Position numbers and translations under genes: made by a program. DNA of 5,115 nucleotides. Source: Desulfotomaculum sp. Its GTDB lineage: Bacteria > Bacillota > Desulfotomaculia > Desulfotomaculales > Ammonificaceae. The stretch is from positions 1-5,115 of the forward strand of contig DTYU01000098.1 in assembly GCA_012961725.1 (NCBI GenBank), written 5' to 3'. Under the pieces are notes generated by a model that was not told the DNA's origin, did no database searches, and saw only the letters and a list, made by a program, of their open reading frames with translations. Shown here piece by piece: positions 1 to 5,115 of the stretch. The first letter of the stretch is position 1. The number at the start of each line of letters is the position of its first letter.

Positions 1-253
1 CTGGCTCGCTCTTGCCGACGCCTTCAGAAAAAAGCTTTCTGATATGAGCTTTTGCTTCTGGCCTTGATTTACAGCGTTTTACGCCTAGTCCGGAAGTTTG
101 GTCGGTTGGTTTTACGATCATTTCTGGTTGAAATTGCTCGACAATCGCGTTGAGGTCTGATTGGGGACCAACCCGAGCGAAATGTGGCGATTGGTGCCTA
201 AGCAATTCGCGTGTGACAGCCTTGTTACGGCAATTGCGAATTCCGCCGGAGAT
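1..253 (-). pseudogene. ATP-grasp enzyme fragment, 5'-truncated, continues off left edge
   Basis: Reading the reverse strand from about 253 down to 1 gives an uninterrupted frame that resembles the middle of an ATP-grasp ligase. A segment NKAVTRELL (226-200) matches the usual N-K-x-x-x-R-x-L-L entry to the ATP-grasp fold. About 30 residues on, IVKPTDQTSGLGV (118-80) matches the conserved K-P plus glycine-rich ATP-binding loop, followed by a helix-like stretch (RPEAKAHIRKLFSEG). ATP-grasp enzymes couple ATP hydrolysis to carboxylate-amine ligation through an acyl-phosphate; the substrate cannot be told from this piece. The frame has no ATG, GTG or TTG upstream of the conserved part before it runs into antisense gatA, and the N-terminal domain of roughly 80-100 residues that normally precedes NKxxxR is missing. 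I therefore call a decayed or truncated gene. Its 3' part lies outside the window, and the 5' limit given is approximate. All five glutamine codons are CAA, whereas gatA uses only CAG. The family call rests on motifs alone. Confidence 0.62.
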
Positions 254-262
254 CGGTTCGGA

Positions 263-290
263 ATAATTTAGTATGGTGTCCCCGTAATTT
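263..290. mobile_element. Possible element-end motif at the gatA junction
   Basis: The stretch contains TTAGTATGGTGTCCCC (268-283) flanked on both sides by AT-rich runs. From memory, similar AGTATxxTGTCCCC sequences followed by AATT-type runs recur at the ends of elements or next to Y1 (REP-associated, IS200-like) transposase genes in anaerobic bacteria. No transposase, second end or target duplication is visible here. The position fits a junction, because the ATP-grasp homology stops just to its left and the gatA ribosome site begins just to its right. The rest of 254-300 shows no gene and no promoter I can defend. Confidence 0.2.
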
Positions 291-300
291 TGAACTTGGC

Positions 301-306
301 AGGAGG
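301..306 (+). promoter_or_regulatory. Shine-Dalgarno of gatA, supports TTG start
   Basis: A perfect AGGAGG lies eight bases before the TTG at 315. The first ATG in frame is at 330, 23 bases from this site and too far for normal use. The five extra residues (MDLCR) also fit the usual GatA N-terminus, so the TTG is preferred. Confidence 0.85.
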
Positions 307-314
307 AGTTCGTT

Positions 315-1769
315 TTGGATCTGTGCCGTATGCCGGCGCACGAACTCGGCCGGCTGTTGCGGGAAAGAAAGGTCTCGGCGCTGGAGCTGACCGACGCGGT
401 CTTCAGCCGTATCGACGCCGTTGAGGACAAGGTCAAGGCTTACCTGCTTTTGCTCCGGGAGGAGGCGCGCAGCCAGGCGCGGGCGGTGGACGCGGCTTTA
501 GCCGCGAAGGAAGAGCTGCCCCCGCTGGCGGGAGTTCCCCTTGCAGTAAAGGACAACCTCTGTATGACCGGGGTCGAAACAACCTGCGCTTCTAAGATCT
601 TGAAGGGTTTTGTGCCGCCCTATGACGCCACTGTAATCGAGCGGCTTAAGGAGCAGCGTGTTGTCTTCACCGGCAAGACGAATATGGACGAGTTTGCAAT
701 GGGTTCCTCCACAGAAAACTCCGGCTTTTACCCGACCGCCAACCCCTGGGACCTTAAGCGGGTTCCAGGCGGTTCGAGCGGCGGTTCCGCAGCGGCGGTG
801 GCCGCGGGTGAGGCGGTGACGGCGATCGGTTCGGATACCGGCGGTTCCATCCGGCTGCCGGCCGCTTTCTGCGGTGTCGTCGGCCTGAAACCGACTTACG
901 GACGGGTTTCCCGGTACGGCCTCGTGGCCTTTGCCTCTTCGCTCGACCAGATAGGGCCGATTACCAGGGACGTCCGGGACTGCGCCCTGCTGCTCAACGC
1001 CATCGCCGGTCACGACCCGCGGGATTCCACCTCCGCCCCGCAGGAGGTGCCGGATTACACGGAGTTTTTGGTACCGGAGATAAAGGGTTTCCGTATCGGC
1101 ATCCCCAAGGAATATGTGGCCGAGGGGATCGCGCCGGCGGTGCGGGACGTCCTGGCGGAGGCGGTGCACCTCCTGACCAGGATGGGCGCGGTGGTCGAAG
1201 AGACATCGCTGCCGCATGTCAGTTATTCGCTGCCCGCCTACTACCTCATTGCCCCGGCGGAAGCCTCCTCAAACCTGGCGCGCTACGACGGGGTACGGTA
1301 CGGTTTGCGGGTAGAGGGAGAGGACGTCGTCACGATGTACAAGAAGACCCGCAGCCGCGGCTTCGGTGCCGAGGTGAAGCGGCGGATTATGCTCGGCACC
1401 TACGCGCTGTCCGCGGGGTATTACGACGCGTATTACCTGAAGGCGCTAAAGGTACGCACGCTCATCCGGCGCGACTTCGATGCCGCTTTTGAGCGGTTTG
1501 ACATGCTCCTTTCACCCACGTCGCCTACGCCTCCCTTTAGGATAGGGGAGAAGGTTGACGACCCGCTGGCCATGTACCTTACCGACATCTGTACCCTTGC
1601 GGTGAGCCTGGCCGGTGTCCCAGGGCTTTCGATTCCCGCCGGTTTTGCCGGTCACCTGCCGGTGGGCATCCAGTTGATCGGTCCGCCCTTCACCGAGGGT
1701 AAGCTCCTGCGGGTTGCTTATGCCTTCGAGCAGGAGGCCGGCATTACCGCAAAGCGCCCCGTACTTTAA
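315..1769 (+). CDS. gatA: Asp-tRNA(Asn)/Glu-tRNA(Gln) amidotransferase subunit A
   Basis: This is the glutaminase subunit of the cytosolic GatCAB complex. It releases ammonia from glutamine (or asparagine) and passes it to GatB, which amidates Glu-tRNA(Gln) and/or Asp-tRNA(Asn). The 484 residues are full length for the family and form one amidase-signature domain. The catalytic Ser-cis-Ser-Lys triad is intact: K79 in AVKDN, S154 in the GGSSGGS signature (152-158), and the nucleophile S178 in GSDTGGSIR (172-180). R357 and D424 sit where the glutamine-binding arginine and aspartate are expected. Translation starts at a TTG behind a perfect AGGAGG. gatB follows after 17 bases, as in normal gatCAB operons. 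The usual gatC is not in front; the 314 bases upstream hold an ATP-grasp remnant on the other strand. All six glutamine codons are CAG, in keeping with a GC-rich genome. No frameshift or missing key residue was seen. Confidence 0.98.
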   Translation: MDLCRMPAHELGRLLRERKVSALELTDAVFSRIDAVEDKVKAYLLLLREEARSQARAVDAALAAKEELPPLAGVPLAVKDNLCMTGVETTCASKILKGFVPPYDATVIERLKEQRVVFTGKTNMDEFAMGSSTENSGFYPTANPWDLKRVPGGSSGGSAAAVAAGEAVTAIGSDTGGSIRLPAAFCGVVGLKPTYGRVSRYGLVAFASSLDQIGPITRDVRDCALLLNAIAGHDPRDSTSAPQEVPDYTEFLVPEIKGFRIGIPKEYVAEGIAPAVRDVLAEAVHLLTRMGAVVEETSLPHVSYSLPAYYLIAPAEASSNLARYDGVRYGLRVEGEDVVTMYKKTRSRGFGAEVKRRIMLGTYALSAGYYDAYYLKALKVRTLIRRDFDAAFERFDMLLSPTSPTPPFRIGEKVDDPLAMYLTDICTLAVSLAGVPGLSIPAGFAGHLPVGIQLIGPPFTEGKLLRVAYAFEQEAGITAKRPVL

Positions 1770-1786
1770 GGAGGACGAAAGGGCCA

Positions 1787-3238
1787 ATGGGGAAATATGA
1801 ACCTGTCATCGGTTTGGAAATCCATGCCGAGCTGAAGACCGAGAGCAAGATATTCTGCCCTTCGAGTGCCCGCTTCGGCGGCGAGCCGAATACCTATATC
1901 TGTCCGGTTTGTCTGGGTTTACCCGGTGTCCTGCCGGTTTTGAACAAAAAGGTAGTTGAGTACGCAGTCATGGCGGCGCTGGCGTTGAACTGCGAGATCG
2001 CCCGCTTCTGCAAGTTTGACCGGAAAAACTACTACTACCCCGACCTGCCGAAGAACTACCAGATTTCCCAGTATGACCTCCCGTTGGCGCAGTACGGGTT
2101 TCTTGAAATCGATACCGAAAACGGCCGCAAGCGGATCGGCATTACACGCATACATATAGAGGAAGATGCCGGCAAACTTTTACACCAGGGGACGGTGACC
2201 ACCACCCCCTATTCGCTGGTAGATTATAACCGCACCGGCGTGCCGCTGTTGGAGATCGTTTCGGAGCCCGATATGCGCTCGCCGGAGGAGGCACGGGCTT
2301 ACGCTGAGAAGTTGCGGAGCATCATTCAGTTTACCGGGATTTCGGACTGCAAGATGGAAGAGGGCTCCCTCAGGGTTGATGCGAACGTTTCCGTACGTCC
2401 CCTCGGGAGCAAGGAGCTGGGTGTTAAAACCGAGATTAAGAACGTCAACTCCTTCCGGGCGCTTGTGCGTGCGCTTGAATACGAGATCGAACGGCAGGTC
2501 GCGATCCTGAAGGATGGCGGGCGAATCGTTCAGGAGACGCGGACCTGGGACGAAGGGAAGGGAGTGACCTTGCCGCTCAGGAGCAAGGAGGAGGCGCACG
2601 ACTACCGGTATTTCCCCGAGCCGGACCTCCCGCCGCTGGTGATTACCAAGGAGTGGGTTGAGGAGGTATACCGCGGCCTGCCGGAGCTGCCCGACGCGCG
2701 GCGGGAGCGGTATGTGAGAGAGTACGGGCTCCCGGCTTACGACGCCGGGGTGCTGACGGCGAGCAGGGAGGTGGGTGACTATTTTGAGGCTTGCCTAAGG
2801 CTTTATCCGCAGCCGAAGACGGTCAGCAACTGGGTGATGGGGGAGCTGGCGCGGCTGTTGAACGCGACTAATACGGAGATTGCGGATTCCCCCGTAAAGC
2901 CGGAGCAGCTTGCCGACCTCTTAAGACTTATAGATAAAGGGGTGGTCAGCGGTAAGATCGCCAAAACGGTCTTCGAAGAGGTCTTCAGGACAGGGAAGGA
3001 TCCACAGGCGGTTGTCAAGGAGCAGGGTCTGGTCCAGATCACTGACGAGGCGGCGCTGAAGACTATTATAGATGAGGTCATCGCAGCCAATCCAAAAGTG
3101 GTGGCTGATTATCGGGAAGGGAAGGAGAAGGCGCTCGGGTTTTTAATAGGCCAGGTCATGAAGTCGACGAAGGGGAAGGCCAACCCGGCAATAGTCAACC
3201 GACTTTTGAAGGAGGGTATAGAGAATAAGGAGATCTGA
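1787..3238 (+). CDS. gatB: Asp-tRNA(Asn)/Glu-tRNA(Gln) amidotransferase subunit B
   Basis: GatB binds the misacylated tRNA, phosphorylates the glutamyl or aspartyl side chain with ATP, and amidates it with ammonia delivered from GatA. The 483-residue length is typical. The N-terminal catalytic domain (about 1-290) shows VIGLEIHAEL (8-17, with E11 and H13), the ICPVCLGLPGVLP block (38-50, cysteines 39 and 42, with C24 before them as possible metal ligands), HIEEDAGK (123-130), DYNRTGVPLLEIVSEPD (146-162) and GSLRVDANVSV (193-203). The C-terminal part (about 335-483) is the helical and YqeY-like tail that recognises the tRNA, ending in GKANPAIVNRLLKEGI. The ATG is preceded by AGGAGG (1769-1774) overlapping the gatA stop, which points to co-translation with gatA. 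The cysteine-rich small gene begins 24 bases after the stop. No defects were seen. Confidence 0.98.
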   Translation: MGKYEPVIGLEIHAELKTESKIFCPSSARFGGEPNTYICPVCLGLPGVLPVLNKKVVEYAVMAALALNCEIARFCKFDRKNYYYPDLPKNYQISQYDLPLAQYGFLEIDTENGRKRIGITRIHIEEDAGKLLHQGTVTTTPYSLVDYNRTGVPLLEIVSEPDMRSPEEARAYAEKLRSIIQFTGISDCKMEEGSLRVDANVSVRPLGSKELGVKTEIKNVNSFRALVRALEYEIERQVAILKDGGRIVQETRTWDEGKGVTLPLRSKEEAHDYRYFPEPDLPPLVITKEWVEEVYRGLPELPDARRERYVREYGLPAYDAGVLTASREVGDYFEACLRLYPQPKTVSNWVMGELARLLNATNTEIADSPVKPEQLADLLRLIDKGVVSGKIAKTVFEEVFRTGKDPQAVVKEQGLVQITDEAALKTIIDEVIAANPKVVADYREGKEKALGFLIGQVMKSTKGKANPAIVNRLLKEGIENKEI

Positions 3239-3262
3239 CATCTGAATTGGGAGGTAGAGTTT

Positions 3263-3460
3263 ATGGAGTGCCGCCAAGAGGAGAACTTGAAGAAGTGCAC
3301 CTGTACGTACGAGCCCTGCGATAAAAAAGGGCTCTGCTGCGAGTGTATAGCTTACCACCGGCGGCGGGGGGAACTGCCCGGTTGTCTGTTCCCACCGGAT
3401 GTTGAGTGCACCTACGACCGGTCGATTCAAGCCTTTATCCGCTGTTACCAGAAGCGGTGA
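3263..3460 (+). CDS. Small cysteine-rich protein, DUF6485-like
   Basis: This 65-residue protein of unknown function resembles, from memory, the DUF6485 family of short cytosolic proteins found in anaerobic Clostridia and methanogens. It contains ten cysteines (3, 12, 14, 19, 25, 26, 28, 41, 49, 61), arranged as C-x-C-x4-C-x5-CC-x-C in the first half, then YHRRRGELPGC (31-41) and a YDRSIQAFI helix (51-59). The cysteine spacing suggests a zinc or iron-sulfur site, but this is inference. There is no signal peptide or membrane segment, so a cytoplasmic location is likely. GGGAGG (3249-3254), eight bases before the ATG, is a good ribosome site and supports a real gene despite the size. It lies between gatB (24-base gap) and the nifV-like gene (38-base gap), on the same strand and probably the same transcript. 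No role in either neighbour's pathway is established. Confidence 0.85.
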   Translation: MECRQEENLKKCTCTYEPCDKKGLCCECIAYHRRRGELPGCLFPPDVECTYDRSIQAFIRCYQKR

Positions 3461-3498
3461 CGGTGCCAAAATACTAAGATAGAACGGCAGGTGTTGTA

Positions 3499-4632
3499 AT
3501 GAAGGGGAGAGATATCCGGATCCTTGACACCACGCTTCGCGACGGCGAGCAGACGGCGGGCGTAGTCTTTGCCAACCGGGAGAAGATCCGCATCGCGAAG
3601 CTTTTGGACGAACTCGGGGTACACCAGATCGAGGCCGGCATCCCGGTGATGGGCGGGGATGAGGCCGAAGCCCTAAAGGAGATCTGCAAATTGCGGCTTA
3701 AGACCAGCATCATGGGCTGGAACCGCCCGGTGATCAAGGACATCGAGGCCTCGCTGGCGTGCGGCGTAGATGCGGTGGCGGTTTCCATTTCCACCTCTGA
3801 CATCCATATCAAGTATAAGCTTCAGACCTCACGGGAGTGGGTGCTCGAGAAGGTGACGGAGGCGGTCGCTTTTGCGAAGAGGCACGGAGTTTATGTCTCC
3901 GCGAACGCCGAGGACGCCTCCCGCAGCGACACCGATTTTCTTTTGACCTTTGCACGGGCGGTGAAGGAGGCGGGCGCCGACAGGCTGCGCTACTGCGATA
4001 CCGTAGGCGTGCTCGACCCGTTTACCATCTACAAGCGGGTCAAGCAGATCGTCGATGAGGTCGGTATCCCGGTAGAGATGCACACCCATAACGACTTCGG
4101 CATGGCCACCGCCAATGCCTTGGCGGGAGTGGAAGCGGGCGCGGACTGGATCGGGGTGACCGTCTGCGGTCTTGGAGAGCGCGCCGGGAACGCGGCCCTC
4201 GAAGAGGTGGTGATGGCCCTCAAGGTAATTTATGGTGTCGACCTTGGTTTGAAGACCGAAATGTTCCGGGAGGTGGCGGAGTACGTCTCCCGGGCCGCCC
4301 AGCGGGAGCTTCCCGCCTGGAAGGCGATCGTCGGGTCGAACATGTTTGCGCACGAAGCAGGGATTCACGCAGACGGGGTGCTTAAGCACCCGAAGGCCTA
4401 CGAAGCCTTCCAGCCGGAAGAGGTGGGGCTTGCCCGCCAGATCGTGATCGGGAAGCATTCCGGCACGGCGTCGCTCAGGGCGAAGTTTGCGGAGTACGGG
4501 ATCACGCTCACACGCCACCAGGCTGAGGAGTTGCTGCCTGAGGTAAGGAAAGCGGCGGTCGAGTATAAACGCCCGCTTTTCGATAAAGAGCTGGTGCATA
4601 TTTACGAGGACTTCTTCGGGAAAACGAGGTAA
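3499..4632 (+). CDS. nifV: Homocitrate synthase, NifV type (Re-citrate synthase not excluded)
   Basis: This is a DRE-TIM metallolyase of the homocitrate/isopropylmalate synthase group, which condenses acetyl-CoA with a 2-oxoacid. NifV makes homocitrate from 2-oxoglutarate for the nitrogenase FeMo cofactor. The 377-residue length fits NifV; the C-terminal leucine-binding regulatory domain of LeuA is absent. Motifs: DTTLRDGEQTAGVVF (10-24, catalytic R14 and metal ligand D15), EAGIPVMGGDE (45-55), SISTSDIHIKYKL (97-109), RYCDTVGVLDPFT (164-176), HTHNDFGMATANA (195-207, metal ligands H195 and H197), GLGERAGNAALEEV (224-237) and HEAGIHADGVLK (285-296) with GKHSG (318-322). The ATG at 3499 has a modest AGGTG five bases upstream. 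No nif gene is visible nearby. Instead a LeuC/HacA-type gene starts seven bases later, so the product may enter a chain with an aconitase-like step. Re-face citrate synthases of anaerobes belong to the same fold family and have been misannotated this way, so the family is sure and the substrate is not. Confidence 0.9.
   Translation: MKGRDIRILDTTLRDGEQTAGVVFANREKIRIAKLLDELGVHQIEAGIPVMGGDEAEALKEICKLRLKTSIMGWNRPVIKDIEASLACGVDAVAVSISTSDIHIKYKLQTSREWVLEKVTEAVAFAKRHGVYVSANAEDASRSDTDFLLTFARAVKEAGADRLRYCDTVGVLDPFTIYKRVKQIVDEVGIPVEMHTHNDFGMATANALAGVEAGADWIGVTVCGLGERAGNAALEEVVMALKVIYGVDLGLKTEMFREVAEYVSRAAQRELPAWKAIVGSNMFAHEAGIHADGVLKHPKAYEAFQPEEVGLARQIVIGKHSGTASLRAKFAEYGITLTRHQAEELLPEVRKAAVEYKRPLFDKELVHIYEDFFGKTR
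4626..4630 (+). promoter_or_regulatory. Shine-Dalgarno of the LeuC-like gene, supports TTG start
   Basis: GAGGT inside the last codons of the nifV-like gene lies nine bases before the TTG at 4640. The next in-frame candidate, GTG at 4655, would remove the conserved GQTIVEK start of the family, so the TTG is preferred. Confidence 0.65.
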
Positions 4633-4639
4633 GACGGCC

Positions 4640-5115
4640 TTGGGACAGACAATTGTGGAAAAGATCCTTTCTAAGGCGAGCGGCAAACCGGCTCAACCAG
4701 GAGATATTGTGGTAGCAAAGGTAGACCAGGTGATGGCCCAGGACGGCACGGCTCCCTTGGCGATCCAGGCCTTCGAGCGGATAGGGGGGAAGAGGCTTTT
4801 TGACCCTCAGCGGGTCAGCCTGGTTATCGACCACAGCGCGCCCAGCCCCTCCGAAGGGATAGCCAACCTGCATAAGCTGATGCGGGGCTTTGCGGCGGAG
4901 CAGGGTTGCAGGATTTATGACGTCGGCGGCGGTGTGTGCCACCAGGTGATGGTGGAGAGCGGCCGGGTAGGGCCGGGCTGCGTGGTGGTAGGGGCCGACT
5001 CCCATACCTGCACCTACGGTGCGCTCAATGCCTTTTCTACAGGGGTGGGTTCCACCGACTTAGCGGCGGCGCTGGTTTCCGGGCAGATGTGGTTCAAGGT
5101 GCCGGAGACGATCAA
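4640..5115 (+). CDS. leuC: 3-isopropylmalate dehydratase/homoaconitase large subunit, N-terminal part
   Basis: Only the first 158 codons are present; the gene continues past the right edge. The family is the aconitase-type iron-sulfur hydro-lyases in which a separate large (LeuC/HacA) and small (LeuD/HacB) subunit isomerise 2- to 3-hydroxy acids. Family features are the N-terminus GQTIVEKILS (2-11), GDIVVAKVDQVMAQDGTAPL (21-40), IDH (63-65), GGGVCHQVMVESG (96-108) and the active-site block GADSHTCTYGAL (118-129) followed by GVGSTDLAAAL (135-145). GADSHTCTYGAL and the ending WFKVPETI are typical of the archaeal/clostridial LeuC2-HacA branch rather than the enterobacterial LeuC type. The three [4Fe-4S] cysteines lie in the missing part. 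The start is TTG with GAGGT nine bases upstream, and the gap to the nifV-like gene is seven bases, so the two are surely co-expressed. The substrate could be isopropylmalate, homocitrate, citrate or a related acid; the symbol names the family, not a proven role. Confidence 0.92.
   Translation, partial: MGQTIVEKILSKASGKPAQPGDIVVAKVDQVMAQDGTAPLAIQAFERIGGKRLFDPQRVSLVIDHSAPSPSEGIANLHKLMRGFAAEQGCRIYDVGGGVCHQVMVESGRVGPGCVVVGADSHTCTYGALNAFSTGVGSTDLAAALVSGQMWFKVPETI

Noticed and set aside
24..42. Seven-base inverted repeat TCAGAAA/TTTCTGA around a HindIII-like core
   Set aside because: It sits within the ATP-grasp frame, has no T tract on either side and is short enough to be chance.
2..67. Plus-strand reading tail entering from the left edge and ending in a stop at 65-67
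   Set aside because: Only 21 codons are visible, they resemble nothing I know (including GatC), and they overlap the better-supported reverse-strand ATP-grasp frame.
204..242. Inverted repeat AATTCGC/GCGAATT separated by 25 bases, possible operator or hairpin upstream of gatA
   Set aside because: It coincides with the conserved NKAVTRELL coding segment on the reverse strand and is far from any clear promoter, so no regulatory role is supported.
241..269. Possible sigma-A promoter TTCCGC, 17-base spacer, TAATTT for gatA
   Set aside because: The -35 match is only two of six bases, too weak to report as a promoter; the real one may lie in the left flank.
498..1217. Reverse-strand open frame of 239 codons opposite gatA
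   Set aside because: Its translation is low-complexity and rich in Arg and Gly, with no recognisable domain, as expected of an antisense shadow of gatA.
3311..3334. Six-base inverted repeat GAGCCC/GGGCTC with a 12-base, A-rich loop, a terminator-like shape
   Set aside because: It lies inside the small cysteine-rich gene, has no following T run, and the codons for E-P-C and G-L explain it.
3829..4686. Long reverse-strand open frame of 285 codons opposite the nifV-like gene
   Set aside because: It has no family resemblance and lies antisense to a strongly conserved gene in GC-rich DNA, where stop codons in the shadow frame are rare.

Overview
The window looks like a chromosomal stretch of a Gram-positive anaerobe of the Clostridia, most likely a GC-rich, possibly thermophilic Peptococcaceae/Desulfotomaculum-Pelotomaculum-type organism. 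That placement is inferred from strong AGGAGG ribosome sites, TTG starts, a bacterial GatA/GatB pair, a cysteine-rich DUF6485-type small protein and a NifV-type synthase beside a LeuC/HacA-type dehydratase. It rests on gene content and protein resemblance, not on a marker gene.

Layout. Positions 1 to about 253 hold the reverse-strand remnant of an ATP-grasp enzyme. It runs off the left edge and has no start codon or N-terminal domain. Positions 254-300 are AT-richer junction DNA with a motif that resembles the end of a transposase-linked element. From 301 to the right edge everything is on the plus strand and tightly packed: gatA (315-1769), gatB (1787-3238), a 65-residue ten-cysteine protein (3263-3460), a nifV-like homocitrate synthase (3499-4632) and the first 158 codons of a LeuC/homoaconitase-family large subunit (4640 to the edge). 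Gaps between these genes are 17, 24, 38 and 7 bases, no terminator is visible, and they probably form one transcription unit.

How the genes work together. GatA and GatB are two of the three subunits of the amidotransferase that turns Glu-tRNA(Gln) and/or Asp-tRNA(Asn) into the correctly amidated form. The third gene, gatC, usually lies just upstream but is absent here, and its place is taken by foreign-looking DNA. The NifV-like and LeuC-like proteins would act in succession: condensation of acetyl-CoA with a 2-oxoacid, then isomerisation of the resulting hydroxy-tricarboxylate. Whether the product is homocitrate, Re-face citrate or another homologue cannot be settled from this window.

No RNA gene, CRISPR array, complete insertion sequence or convincing terminator was seen. 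Nothing in the window amounts to a clearly new system. The most informative oddities are the ATP-grasp remnant at the broken gatC-gatA junction and the synthase-dehydratase pair placed behind the gat genes.
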